A DNA stretch of 24,987 nt from CAZWEZ01 sp964632795 (lineage in GTDB: Bacteria > Pseudomonadota > Alphaproteobacteria > Rhodospirillales > 2-02-FULL-58-16). Both the position numbers and the translations under genes were made by a program. The stretch covers positions 1 through 24,987 of the forward strand of contig CAZWEZ010000053.1 in NCBI GenBank assembly GCA_964632795.1, given 5' to 3'. The notes under the pieces were generated by a model. That model ran no database searches. It was not told the origin of the DNA and saw only the letters and a program-made list of their open reading frames with translations. Below are positions 7,451 through 15,449 of this stretch, one piece after another; the first letter of the stretch is position 1; each line of letters starts with the position of its first letter.

Positions 7451-8968
7451 TTATCGGCCCCCATTGCCGGGACAGGCTTCTTCGTCCTTGTAGGGGAACC
7501 ACCAGAAATCCTGGTCGTTGGCGGCGGGATCGATCATCACGAACTTGGTGTGGCGGAAGGTGTCCAGGCCCTCGGCGCCCAGTTGCCGGCCGATGCCGGT
7601 CATCTTGCGGCCGCCGAAGGGCCCGGCGTCGTTGTCCAGCAGCGGCGCGTTGACCCACACCATGCCGGTCTCGAGCTCGTTGACCGCGCGCATCGCCTCG
7701 TTGAGGTCGGAGGTGTAGATGTTCGAGCCCAGCCCGTAGTTGGACGTGTTGGCCAACTCGATCGCCTCATCCAGGCTCGACACCCGGCAGATCGGCGCCG
7801 AGGGGCCGAAGCTCTCGGCGTTCATGATATCCATGTCGGGCGTGACCTCGGTCAGCACCGTGGCCTCGACGAACCAGCCCTTGTTGAAGCCGGCCGGCCG
7901 GCCGCCGCCGCAGGCGACCTTGGCGCCCTGCTCGACGGCCCGCCGGATCACCCCTTCGTAGCGCTCGCGCTCCTTATTGGTGACCATCGGTCCCATGTCC
8001 ACCTTGTCCAGCCCGTTGCCGATGCGAAGCGCCCGGGCGTTGGCCACCATCCGCTCGACGAAGGCGTCGTGGATGTCGGTATGGACGAAGAACCGCTCGG
8101 CCGAGGTGCACACCTGGCCGCAGTTGATATAGGCGGCGAACGTCGCCCCGCGGGCCGCCATGTCCAGCGGCGCCGAGGGCATGACCAGGAACGGATCGTT
8201 GCCCGAGGCCTCGATCAGGCACCGCTTGAAGGTCTCGGCGCAGGCCCGGGCGACGATCTGCCCGGTCTGGACGCCGCCGGTGAAGGCGACCATGTGGGTG
8301 TCGGTGCTCTCGACCAGCCGGCGGCCTACGTCGGCGCCCCCGGTGACGCACTGGACCAGGCCGTCGGGCAGCGGCGCGAAGGCCTCCATGAACTTGAGCG
8401 TGGTCAGCGAAACCTGTTCCGAGGGCTTGACGATCACCGCGTTGCCGGTGGCCAGGGCGGCCGCCGCCTCCCAGCACAGCAGGACCAGCGGGTAGTTGAA
8501 GGGCAGAATGATGACCACCACCCCCAGCGGCTCCTTGAGCGTGAAATGGAACTGGTCGTCCACCGCCGGGCCGATGACGCGGCCGTTGTCGTGGCGCGCA
8601 ACCTCGGCGTAGTAGTCGGTGGCGGTCGCCGACCAATCGACCTCGTCGGTCGTTTCCTTGTAGGGCTTGCCCATCTCGCGGGTCATCATCTCGCCCAGCA
8701 CGCCGCGCATGGCGCGCATGTTGGCGGCGACCTCGTGCATCAGCCCGGCGCGGGTCAGGGCGTTGATTCGGTTCCATGCCTTCTGGGTCCGGTTGGCGAC
8801 GGCAATGGCCTCGTCGACCTCGGCCATGGTGGTGTCGGGGATACGGCCGATGACGTCCTCGGTCGCCGGGTCGACGACGTCGAAGCCGGCGCTCGCCGTG
8901 CTGTCGCGGAATTCGCCGGCGATCGACAGCTTGCCGCTCAGCCGCTTGATCTCTTCCAGTGCAGTCAT
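7451..8968 (-). CDS. NAD(P)-dependent aldehyde dehydrogenase
   Basis: A 505-residue aldehyde dehydrogenase superfamily enzyme that oxidises an aldehyde to the acid. Key residues are visible: Asn158 in PFNYP (oxyanion hole), Lys181 in VKPSE (cofactor), the glycine motif FTGGVQTGQ near 229-237, general base Glu253 in EASGNDP, and nucleophile Cys287 in NCGQVCTSAERFF. The SGNDP sequence resembles the phosphonoacetaldehyde/lactaldehyde/GapN branch rather than betaine aldehyde dehydrogenases, but the substrate cannot be fixed. The ATG overlaps the stop of the upstream flavoprotein gene by four bases (ATGA), so the two are translationally coupled and probably act in one pathway: the aldehyde may come from the demethylation step or from the remaining carbon skeleton. 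Confidence 0.92.
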   Translation of the reverse strand: MTALEEIKRLSGKLSIAGEFRDSTASAGFDVVDPATEDVIGRIPDTTMAEVDEAIAVANRTQKAWNRINALTRAGLMHEVAANMRAMRGVLGEMMTREMGKPYKETTDEVDWSATATDYYAEVARHDNGRVIGPAVDDQFHFTLKEPLGVVVIILPFNYPLVLLCWEAAAALATGNAVIVKPSEQVSLTTLKFMEAFAPLPDGLVQCVTGGADVGRRLVESTDTHMVAFTGGVQTGQIVARACAETFKRCLIEASGNDPFLVMPSAPLDMAARGATFAAYINCGQVCTSAERFFVHTDIHDAFVERMVANARALRIGNGLDKVDMGPMVTNKERERYEGVIRRAVEQGAKVACGGGRPAGFNKGWFVEATVLTEVTPDMDIMNAESFGPSAPICRVSSLDEAIELANTSNYGLGSNIYTSDLNEAMRAVNELETGMVWVNAPLLDNDAGPFGGRKMTGIGRQLGAEGLDTFRHTKFVMIDPAANDQDFWWFPYKDEEACPGNGGR

Positions 8969-11412
8969 GCCTTGACCCTTTCGTTCCTGGGATCGTAGAG
9001 GGGCGCGAGAGAGGCAAGGGCCGGGAGCCGTTCGCCGGCGACCTCGATCTGGTAGCTGCCCGATTCGACGAATTGGGCATCGACGCCGTCCTCGTTGTTG
9101 ACGTAGCCCATGCCGATGGCGCTGCCCACGGTGTGGCCGAACATGCCCGAGGTTATGTAGCCGACCAGTCGGCCGTCCCGCCAGATGGGCTCGTTGTGGT
9201 AGAGCAGGGGATCCGGGCTCTCCATGGCGAAGGTCACCAGACGCTTCTTGATGCCGTCCCTTTTCTGGGCGGCCAGCGCCTCCTCGCCGATGAAGCCGCC
9301 CGGCTTGCCGAAGGCCACCGCGAAGCCCAGCCCGGCCTCCAGCGGCGTGTCCTCGTCGCCGATGTCGTGGCCCCAGTGCTTGTAGCCCTTCTCGATGCGC
9401 AGCGAGTTCAGGGCGTGGTAGCCGACGTGCCTGAGGCCGAAGTCGCCGCCCGCGGCGATGATGGCGTCGAACACCGACAACGCGAACTCGGTCGGGATGT
9501 AGAGCTCCCAGCCCAGCTCGCCGACGTAGGTCAGCCGGGTCGCCCGGACCCGGGCGTAGGCGACGTCGATCTCCTGGGAGGTGGCGAACGGGAAGGCCTC
9601 GTTCGACAGCTCGGCGTCGGTCAGCCTCGACAGCAGGTCGCGCGACGCGGGCCCCATCACCCCCAGCATGGTCAGGCCCGAGGTGACGTCGGTCAGCGTC
9701 GCCTGGGCGCCGTCGGGGATGTGGCGCGAAAGCCAGTTGAAGTCCCGGGTCTGGCTGGCCGGGGCGCCGACGATCAGGTAACGGTCCTCGGCCAGCCGGG
9801 TCGCCGTCAGGTCGGCCTCGATGCCGCCCTGGTCGTTGAGCCACTGGGTGTAGACCACGCGACCCGGTTCCACCGCCACCTGGTTGGCGCACACCCTTGA
9901 GAGCACCTTTTCGGCGTCGCCGCCCTGGAGCAGGAACTTGGTGAACGAGGACTGGTCGAACAGGCCGACCGCTTCGCGGGTCGCCTTGTGTTCGGCGGCC
10001 GAATGGTCGAACCAGTTCTGGCGCCAGTAGGAGTATTCGTATTGCGGGGCCACGCCCTCGGGCGCGAACCAGTTGGGGCGCTCCCAGCCGACCGCCTCGC
10101 CCATGCAGGCGTTGGCCGCGATCAGGCGGTCGTGGAACGGCGAGGTGCGGGCCGGCCGGGCGCTCTCGAACTGGCGGAACGGCCAGTGGGTGGCGAACAG
10201 CAGGCCCAGGCCCTCCACCGTGCGGTCGTGGAGGTACCTGGCGTTGCCCTGGAAGTGCATCATGCGCCGGATGTCGACATCCCACAGGTCCATCGGCGCC
10301 TGCCCTTCGGCGATCCATTCCGACAGCGCCTTGCCGGCGCCGCCGGCCGACAGCAGGCCGATCGAGTTGAAGCCGCAGGCGTTGTAGAAGTTCTTCACTT
10401 CCGGCGCCTCGCCCAGCAGGTAGCGGTCGTCGGGGGTGAAGCTCTCGGGGCCGTTGAAGAACAACTGGATCCCGGCGTCGCGCAACGCCGGCAGGCGGGC
10501 CAGCGCGATCTCCATGATCGGCTGGAAGTGCTCCCAGTCGTCGGGCAACTGGTCGAAGGAGAAGTCCTCGGGAATGCCGTCCATGCCCCACGGCTTGGCC
10601 ACCGGCTCGAAGGCGCCCAGCATCAGCTTGCCGGTCTCCTCCTTGTAGTAGGCGCAGCCGTGCAGGTCGCGCAGGATCGGCAGGTCGGGCGTCATGCCTT
10701 CCATGGGCTCGGTGACGATGTAGAAGTGTTCGGCGGCGTGCAGCGGCACGTTGACCCCGGCCATCCTGCCCACCTCGCGGCCCCACATGCCGCCGCAGTT
10801 GACCACCACCTCGCAGGCGATGTCGCCTTTCCCGGTGGACACGCCGGTGATGCGGCCGTCTTTGAGGTGGATGGCGGTGACCTTGGTGTCCTCGATGATT
10901 TTGGCGCCGCCCATCCGGGCCCCCTTGGCCAGCGCCTGGGTGATGTCGACGGGACTGCCCTTGGCATCCTTGGGCAGGTGCACGGCGCCGACCAGGTCGT
11001 CGACGTTGAGCATCGGCCACAGGTCCTGGACCTCCGACGGGGTGATGATGGTGGCCTCGACCCCGAAGCACCGGGCCATCGAGGCGGCCCGCTTGATCTC
11101 CTCGAAGCTCTCCTTGTTGTTGGCCACGGTCAGGCCGCCGCAGCGGGTGTAGCCGGTGGACTGGCCGGTCTCCTCTTCCAGGGTGGCGTAGAGCTGGTTG
11201 GTGTAGAGCGCGAGGCGGGTCATGTTGTGGGTGGCGCGGAGCTGGGTGACCAGCCCGGCGGCGTGCCAGGTGGTGCCGCACGTCAACTGCTTGCGCTCCA
11301 GCAGCACGACGTCGGTCCAGCCGACCTTGGTCAGGTGGTAGGCGACCGAACAGCCGATGACGCCGCCGCCGACGATGACGACCCGGGCCTGGGTTGGGAA
11401 GTCGCTTGCCAT
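8965..11412 (-). CDS. FAD-dependent dimethylglycine/sarcosine dehydrogenase-like protein with GcvT domains
   Basis: An 815-residue two-part enzyme, normal for the dimethylglycine/sarcosine dehydrogenase family. Residues 10-40 form the FAD Rossmann start (VVIVGGGVIGCSVAYHL then E39). The TTWHAAGL segment places His50 at the site that carries covalently bound FAD in this family. The DAO domain extends to about 370, a linker FAO_M-type domain follows, and from about 430 to the C-terminus lie folate-binding GcvT and GcvT_C domains (EAVGLFDQSSFTKFLLQG, GPASRDLLSRL, YVGELGWELYIP, ALNSLRIEKGYKHWGHD). The reaction is oxidative removal of an N-methyl group, with the one-carbon unit passed to tetrahydrofolate. 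The true substrate could be dimethylglycine, sarcosine or another N-methyl compound. It lies 25 bases after the regulator gene. Confidence 0.9.
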   Translation of the reverse strand: MASDFPTQARVVIVGGGVIGCSVAYHLTKVGWTDVVLLERKQLTCGTTWHAAGLVTQLRATHNMTRLALYTNQLYATLEEETGQSTGYTRCGGLTVANNKESFEEIKRAASMARCFGVEATIITPSEVQDLWPMLNVDDLVGAVHLPKDAKGSPVDITQALAKGARMGGAKIIEDTKVTAIHLKDGRITGVSTGKGDIACEVVVNCGGMWGREVGRMAGVNVPLHAAEHFYIVTEPMEGMTPDLPILRDLHGCAYYKEETGKLMLGAFEPVAKPWGMDGIPEDFSFDQLPDDWEHFQPIMEIALARLPALRDAGIQLFFNGPESFTPDDRYLLGEAPEVKNFYNACGFNSIGLLSAGGAGKALSEWIAEGQAPMDLWDVDIRRMMHFQGNARYLHDRTVEGLGLLFATHWPFRQFESARPARTSPFHDRLIAANACMGEAVGWERPNWFAPEGVAPQYEYSYWRQNWFDHSAAEHKATREAVGLFDQSSFTKFLLQGGDAEKVLSRVCANQVAVEPGRVVYTQWLNDQGGIEADLTATRLAEDRYLIVGAPASQTRDFNWLSRHIPDGAQATLTDVTSGLTMLGVMGPASRDLLSRLTDAELSNEAFPFATSQEIDVAYARVRATRLTYVGELGWELYIPTEFALSVFDAIIAAGGDFGLRHVGYHALNSLRIEKGYKHWGHDIGDEDTPLEAGLGFAVAFGKPGGFIGEEALAAQKRDGIKKRLVTFAMESPDPLLYHNEPIWRDGRLVGYITSGMFGHTVGSAIGMGYVNNEDGVDAQFVESGSYQIEVAGERLPALASLAPLYDPRNERVKA

Positions 11413-11437
11413 GATCCTGTTTTCGATCGCTTCGGGT

Positions 11438-12070
11438 TCAATAGGACGGCGGCGTCATCACCCAGATCACCACCGCCTCCGCGTCCCCGGGGTTGCGGTA
11501 GCGGTGGGGAACGGTGCTGGGAAAGGTGAAGCTGTCGCCTTCCCCGAGCAGGAAATGCCGGCCCCCGATCCACAGCTCCAACTGTCCGGAAATGACCACG
11601 CCGGCTTCCTCGCCACGGTGGGTGTAGGGTTCGTCGCCGCTGTCGGCGCCGGGCTCGAAGCGGCTCATCAGCAACTCCAGCTTGCCGTCCAGGTTGGGCG
11701 ACAACAGCTCGTCGGTGATCCCCTTGCCGAAGTCGAGCTTGCGCCGCCTCTCGGCCCGCACGATGTAGTCGCGCTCTTCGGGGGGCGCCGGGTGGGGGTC
11801 GTCGAAGAACCAGCTGATGTTGACGCCCAGCGCCCGGCTGATGCTGTGGACCGCCTTGATCGTCGGGCTGGACAGGTTGCGCTCGATCTGGCTGAGGTTG
11901 CCGGTCGACAGCCCGGTCTTCTTCGACAGTTCGCCGAGGGTGACGTCCCGGGCCTTGCGCAGGCTGCGGATCTGCGAGCCGAGGAACCGCGACAGGTCGG
12001 CTTCGGCGCCGTCGTCGGGAACCTTCGACACCAGGTTCGCCGGCCTCAGCAGCCGTTGAACTTTCCCCAT
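11438..12070 (-). CDS. XRE family regulator with C-terminal cupin domain
   Basis: A 210-residue transcription regulator. Residues about 30-90 form a Cro/C1-type helix-turn-helix (LGSQIRSLRKARDVTLGELS, TGLSTGNLSQIERNLSSPTI, ALGVNISWFF). Residues about 135-205 form a cupin barrel (EPYTHRGEEAGVVISGQLEL, GEGDSFTFPSTVPHRYRNPG) that in this family (SutR/PuuR-like) senses a small ligand. The start at 12070 is chosen because GGGAGG at 12078-12083 lies seven bases upstream. A longer in-frame start at 12133 would put the ATG inside the palindromic operator and has no binding site. It heads the minus-strand cluster and probably controls it and itself through the palindromes at 12108-12142. Confidence 0.9.
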   Translation of the reverse strand: MGKVQRLLRPANLVSKVPDDGAEADLSRFLGSQIRSLRKARDVTLGELSKKTGLSTGNLSQIERNLSSPTIKAVHSISRALGVNISWFFDDPHPAPPEERDYIVRAERRRKLDFGKGITDELLSPNLDGKLELLMSRFEPGADSGDEPYTHRGEEAGVVISGQLELWIGGRHFLLGEGDSFTFPSTVPHRYRNPGDAEAVVIWVMTPPSY

Positions 12071-12107
12071 CCATGTGCCTCCCGGAGGGGAGGCTAATCG
12101 AGGTGCC

Positions 12108-12142
12108 GTGAAGATTTCAACAGAAATCTTCACAATTGTGAA
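12108..12142 (-). promoter_or_regulatory. Candidate operator: perfect 26-bp palindrome plus an overlapping second palindrome
   Basis: GTGAAGATTTC (12108-12118) and GAAATCTTCAC (12123-12133) are perfect inverted copies around AACA. The right arm then forms a second palindrome, TTCACAATTGTGAA (12129-12142). This gives three GTGAA half-sites just upstream of the XRE-cupin start, within an AT-rich stretch (12134-12160) where a promoter would be expected. Autogenous operators of this sort are common for XRE-cupin regulators; binding here is inferred, not shown. Confidence 0.65.
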
Positions 12143-12228
12143 AGAATATTATTTTCCTTCAGGGAAACGCGGCTCGGGACCCGAAACCGGCAAGGAATCC
12201 CCCGCCCCCGGAATAAGGCCCGCCGGCA

Positions 12229-13146
12229 TCAGGTCAGTCCCATCGGCGGCGGCCGGCGGCGCAGCCCCGATAGCGCGTTGCCGGAAATGGCGGCGATCAG
12301 GATGGCGCCGCCCAGCAGCGTGTAGAGCCCCGCCGTCTCGCCGAGGAACAGCCACACCCAGAACGGCCCCAACACGACCTCGGTGGTCGACAGCAGGGCC
12401 AGTTCCGCCGCCGGCACCGAGTTCGAGCCCATGGTGTAGAGGGCCAGCCCGACGCCGATCTGGAAGACGCCCAGGCCCAGGGACAGCGCCAGGTCGCGTT
12501 CGGAAACGATGAACGACTGCCCGCCCGCCAGGCACATCGCGCCGGCGAAGATCACCGTGAAGACGCCGGCGAAGAAGACCGCCGGCATCATGTCCTGGCT
12601 CTTCTTCCATCTCAGGGCGATGGTGAACAAGGCGAAGCCGAGGGCGGCCACGACGGCGGCGACGTTGCCCGCCAGGTAGCCGAGGGAAATGCCTTCGCTG
12701 ACCATCAGCGCGATCCCCACCGCGGCGCCCAGCATGGCGATCCAGGTCGCCCCGCGGACCGACTCGCCGAGGATCAGGCGGCCGAGAAGCGCCGTCAGGA
12801 AGGGCGCGGTGGCGAACAGGAACATGGCGTTGGCGACCGTCGTCGTCTGGATCGCGATGACGCCGCCGGAAAACGCGGCGACCAGGGCCAAACCGCCGAG
12901 GACCGCCGAGGTCCCCGCCCCGCGGAAGGCGGCCAGCGGCCTGCCGCCGCTTCTCGCCATGATGACGAGAAGCACGAACGGGGTCAGGGACAGCGAGCGG
13001 TAGAACAGGATCTGCCAGGCCGTGGCCGCCTCCATCAGCCGGATCGCCAAGCCCATCGAGGACCAGCAGACCCCGGCCGAGAGGACCATCACCAGGCCGC
13101 GATGATAGGCGGGATCGGCTTTCGATCCGGTGATGGCTTTCGTCAT
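12229..13146 (-). CDS. EamA/DMT-superfamily transporter
   Basis: A 305-residue inner-membrane protein with ten hydrophobic helices in two EamA repeats, the standard layout of drug/metabolite transporters. The first repeat starts near GLVMVLSAGVCWSSMGLAIR and includes the ALVAAFSGGVIAIQTTTVANAMFLFATAPF segment; the second starts near LAGNVAAVVAALGFALFTIA and ends with LSTTEVVLGPFWVWLFLGE, the typical end-of-repeat P-x-x-x-x-x-x-x-x-GE motif. The ATG at 13146 has GGAGGAA a few bases upstream. It lies upstream of the XRE-cupin gene on the same strand, with 158 bases containing the operator between them. Likely an amino-acid or metabolite exporter; the solute is unknown. Confidence 0.87.
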   Translation of the reverse strand: MTKAITGSKADPAYHRGLVMVLSAGVCWSSMGLAIRLMEAATAWQILFYRSLSLTPFVLLVIMARSGGRPLAAFRGAGTSAVLGGLALVAAFSGGVIAIQTTTVANAMFLFATAPFLTALLGRLILGESVRGATWIAMLGAAVGIALMVSEGISLGYLAGNVAAVVAALGFALFTIALRWKKSQDMMPAVFFAGVFTVIFAGAMCLAGGQSFIVSERDLALSLGLGVFQIGVGLALYTMGSNSVPAAELALLSTTEVVLGPFWVWLFLGETAGLYTLLGGAILIAAISGNALSGLRRRPPPMGLT

Positions 13147-13176
13147 CCGACTTCCTCCGGCGCGCGTCCGGCGACA

Positions 13177-13445
13177 TAATACCAAGGAGCATTGATGATG
13201 ACCCATAGAGATCGCCTCGGCGTCCCGCCGGGTAGGAGGGAAGCCGCCGGCGATGCGGTGACATCGTCAAGGCTTTCCGACGCCCTCCGGCGGGTCGCCG
13301 AGGCGACCGGAACGGCGGCTTTCCAAGGCTTTCGGACAGCGTCGCGCGGCCCTTGTGATGGGCCGCCATCACGGCGGACCACGCTCCTCGCCGAAAGCCT
13401 TGGAAAGCCGTCTCTATGGGCCATCATCAATGCTCCTTGGTATTA
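13177..13445. mobile_element. MITE-like element with 35-bp terminal inverted repeats
   Basis: A 269-bp non-coding element. The left end TAATACCAAGGAGCATTGAT... (13177-13211) is repeated as its reverse complement at 13411-13445, with one mismatch over 35 bases. A second nested inverted pair, CGGCTTTCCAAGGCTTTCGG at 13316-13335 and its complement at 13391-13410, adjoins the right terminus. Both outer ends read TA, as expected if a TA target was duplicated in the manner of IS630/mariner-type elements. No transposase is encoded. Frames open across it are not convincing proteins. It sits between the divergent EamA transporter and enoyl-CoA hydratase genes and may carry promoter or folding signals for either. 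Confidence 0.55.
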
Positions 13446-13552
13446 CACCTTCCCGGTAAAAAGGAAACCCTGCCTCGCCCCGGCGCTTGAACGGGCGGCC
13501 CCGGCGGGCCATGGTGGCGTCCCTGCCCGATCCCGAGCGAAGGAGCCCGCCC

Positions 13553-14359
13553 ATGTCCGCCCCCGACGATCCGCCCGACGATCCGGTTATCGTCGAACGC
13601 CTCGATGGCGTGGTGACGGTGACCATGAACCGTCCCGATGCCCTCAACGCCCTCGATCCCGCCATGTCGGCGGCCCTGCGCGAGGTCTTCACCGGCCTCG
13701 CCGAGGACGACACGGCCCGCGCCGTGGTCCTGCGCGGCGCCGGGCGCGCCTTCGCCGCCGGGGGCAACGTCAAGGGGTTCCACGCCAACCTCCCCGATCC
13801 CCGGCCCTACGCCGGGGCCATGATCGACGACTTCCACCAGGCCATCCTGGCCATGCGCCGGCTGCCCAAGCCGATCGTGGCCAGCGTCCACGGCATCGCG
13901 GCGGGCGCCGGGATCAGCCTGGCCCTGGCCAGCGACCTCACCCTGGCCGCCGAGGACACCCGGTTCTTCCCCGCCTACGCCGGCATCGGCACCAGCCCCG
14001 ACGGCTCCTCGACCTTCTTCCTGCCGCGCATCGTCGGCCGCCAGAAGGCCCTCGAGATGGCGCTGCTGGGCGAGCCCTTCGACGCCGCCGAGGCCCTCGC
14101 CCTGGGCCTGGTCAACCGGCTCTGTGCCGCCGAGGCGCTGGCCGCGGAGACCGCCGAGACGGCGCGGCGCCTGGCCGAGGGCCCGACCTTCGCCCATGCC
14201 CGTACCAAGGCCCTCATCGACCGTTCCTTCCACAGCTCGCTGGAGGACCAGTTGGCGAAGGAAAAGGAATTCTTCCTCGAGTGCGCCGGAAGCCGCGACT
14301 TCGCCGAGGGAGTCACCGCCTTCGTCGAAAAGCGCCCCCCCCGCTTCGAGGGCAACTGA
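13553..14359 (+). CDS. Enoyl-CoA hydratase/isomerase family protein (PaaG-like)
   Basis: A 268-residue crotonase-fold enzyme. The first oxyanion-hole strand is GRAFAAGGNVK (residues 64-74) and the second is GIAAGAGISLALASD (114-128). After it comes FPAYAGIGTSPDGSSTFFLP, where Asp150 in SPDGSS matches the catalytic Asp of PaaG-type isomerases, while the two glutamates of classical hydratases are not evident. A double-bond isomerase or ring-oxepin isomerase activity on an acyl-CoA is therefore more likely than hydration (inference). The ATG at 13553 follows AAGGAG at a good spacing; an in-frame ATG at 13487 lacks a site and adds a low-complexity leader. It appears to be a single-gene unit bounded by repeats. 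Confidence 0.88.
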   Translation: MSAPDDPPDDPVIVERLDGVVTVTMNRPDALNALDPAMSAALREVFTGLAEDDTARAVVLRGAGRAFAAGGNVKGFHANLPDPRPYAGAMIDDFHQAILAMRRLPKPIVASVHGIAAGAGISLALASDLTLAAEDTRFFPAYAGIGTSPDGSSTFFLPRIVGRQKALEMALLGEPFDAAEALALGLVNRLCAAEALAAETAETARRLAEGPTFAHARTKALIDRSFHSSLEDQLAKEKEFFLECAGSRDFAEGVTAFVEKRPPRFEGN

Positions 14360-14394
14360 GCAGCCGCAAAGCGGAATCAGCCGACTCGCCCGAT

Positions 14395-14490
14395 CCATCC
14401 TTCGACACGCCGCTTCGCGGCTGCTCAGGATGAGGCGTCACTGAAACCCTCATCCTGAGCAGCGAGCGAAGCTCGCGTGTCGAAGGATGG
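14395..14490. repeat. Long palindromic intergenic repeat (REP-like)
   Basis: CCATCCTTCGACACGC at 14395 onward and its reverse complement ending at 14490 bracket a stem of about 41 bases per arm with a 12-base loop (14436-14447). The inner arms are GCTCAGGATGAGG and CCTCATCCTGAGC; the middle parts differ and fold as their own small hairpins (GCCGCTTCGCGGC and CGAGCGAAGCTCG). Similar CATCCTTCGA...CTCAGGATGAGG palindromes are widely dispersed in alphaproteobacterial genomes. It lies downstream of the hydratase gene, where it may protect or end the transcript. Confidence 0.7.
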
Positions 14491-14528
14491 CCACGGGTCG
14501 GTGGCTCTGGAGGCTGGGTCAATGGGGT

Positions 14529-14672
14529 GATTCGACCGCCGAGGACGCCAAGGTACGCGGAGGTACGCGAAGGTTCGTGAAGAAAACCAAAGCCCCTTCA
14601 CCACTCTCTTGATGCCGTAATCTTTCTCCTCCGCGAACCTCGGCGCGCCTCCGCGTCCACGGCGGTCGATTC
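14529..14672. repeat. Imperfect inverted repeat built from CGCGGAGG-type units
   Basis: The left arm (14529-14584) begins GATTCGACCGCCGAGGACGC and continues with short direct units ACGCGGAGGTACGCGAAGG. The right arm (14621-14672) is an imperfect reverse complement that ends GGCGGTCGATTC. The spacer of about 36 bases is unrelated. No gene is seen in 14360-14700 apart from these two palindromic repeats, which fill the gap between the convergent hydratase and hydrolase genes. Confidence 0.6.
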
Positions 14673-14700
14673 TTCGTTGAAAGCCATGCGGGCCGTGGCC

Positions 14701-15342
14701 TCAGGCGATGCCCTCGGCGACGAAGGGGTTGGTCCGCCGTTCGGTGGCGAAATCGGAGGTCGGGCCATGGCCGGGGATGAAGGCGACGTCGTCGCCCAGC
14801 GGCCACAGCACCTCGGTGATCGAACGAATCAGGGAGGCGTGGTCGCTGCCGGGGAAGTCGGTGCGGCCGATCGAGCCCTGGAACAGCACGTCGCCGACCA
14901 GCGCCAGCCGCTCGGCGGCGCAGAAGAACACCACGTGGCCCGGGGTGTGGCCGGGGCAATGCAGGACATCGAGGGTGAGGGCGCCGAAGCTCACCGTGTC
15001 GCCGTGGTCGAGCCACCGCCCCGGGGTGAACGAGCGTCCCGGTTGGAGGCCGAAGCGCAACGACTCCCCGGGGATGTCCTCTAGCAGGAAGCCGTCCGCC
15101 CGATGGGGCCCCTCGATGGGACAGGACAGCCGCTCGGCCAGCTCGGCGGCGCCCCCGGCGTGGTCGACGTGGCCGTGGGTCACCAGGACCTTCTCCACGG
15201 CGACCCCCTGTCCGCCGGCGGCCTCGACGATCCTGTCGACATCGCCCCCGGGATCGACGACCGCCCCCTTCATGGTCTCGGGACACCACAGCAGGGTGCA
15301 GTTCTGAACGAAAGAGGTAACCGGAATGATCGCTGCCTTCAT
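14701..15342 (-). CDS. MBL-fold metallohydrolase (glyoxalase II-like, YcbL type)
   Basis: A 213-residue single-domain metallo-beta-lactamase fold protein, the length of the compact YcbL/GloC group that hydrolyses thioesters such as S-lactoylglutathione. Zinc ligands are complete: THGHVDH at residues 55-61 (H-x-H-x-D-H), His132 in GHTPGH, Asp151 in GDVLF, and His192 in GHGP. It starts KAAIIPVTSFVQNC, the typical N-terminus. The ATG at 15342 is preferred over one at 15360 because GAGGG lies at a suitable distance and it matches the family start. It faces the hydratase gene tail to tail across the palindromic repeats. Confidence 0.9.
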   Translation of the reverse strand: MKAAIIPVTSFVQNCTLLWCPETMKGAVVDPGGDVDRIVEAAGGQGVAVEKVLVTHGHVDHAGGAAELAERLSCPIEGPHRADGFLLEDIPGESLRFGLQPGRSFTPGRWLDHGDTVSFGALTLDVLHCPGHTPGHVVFFCAAERLALVGDVLFQGSIGRTDFPGSDHASLIRSITEVLWPLGDDVAFIPGHGPTSDFATERRTNPFVAEGIA

Positions 15343-15449
15343 GTCGTCGTCCCTCGTCATCGGGCCACGGGATGGAGCGATCCTACAACAAAGAAAAGGC
15401 TCCTCGAGGAATCAAATGGATTGGTTTCCGATAACGAAAGCTGTTCCGC

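Noticed and set aside
12071..12133. Longer start for the XRE-cupin regulator at 12133
   Set aside because: The ATG lies within the palindromic operator, has no ribosome binding site, and the 21 extra residues precede a perfect GGGAGG-spaced start at 12070.
13192..14433. A 413-codon plus-strand frame crossing the MITE-like element and the hydratase gene
   Set aside because: It starts in the inverted repeat and runs through the hydratase gene out of frame; no recognisable domain.
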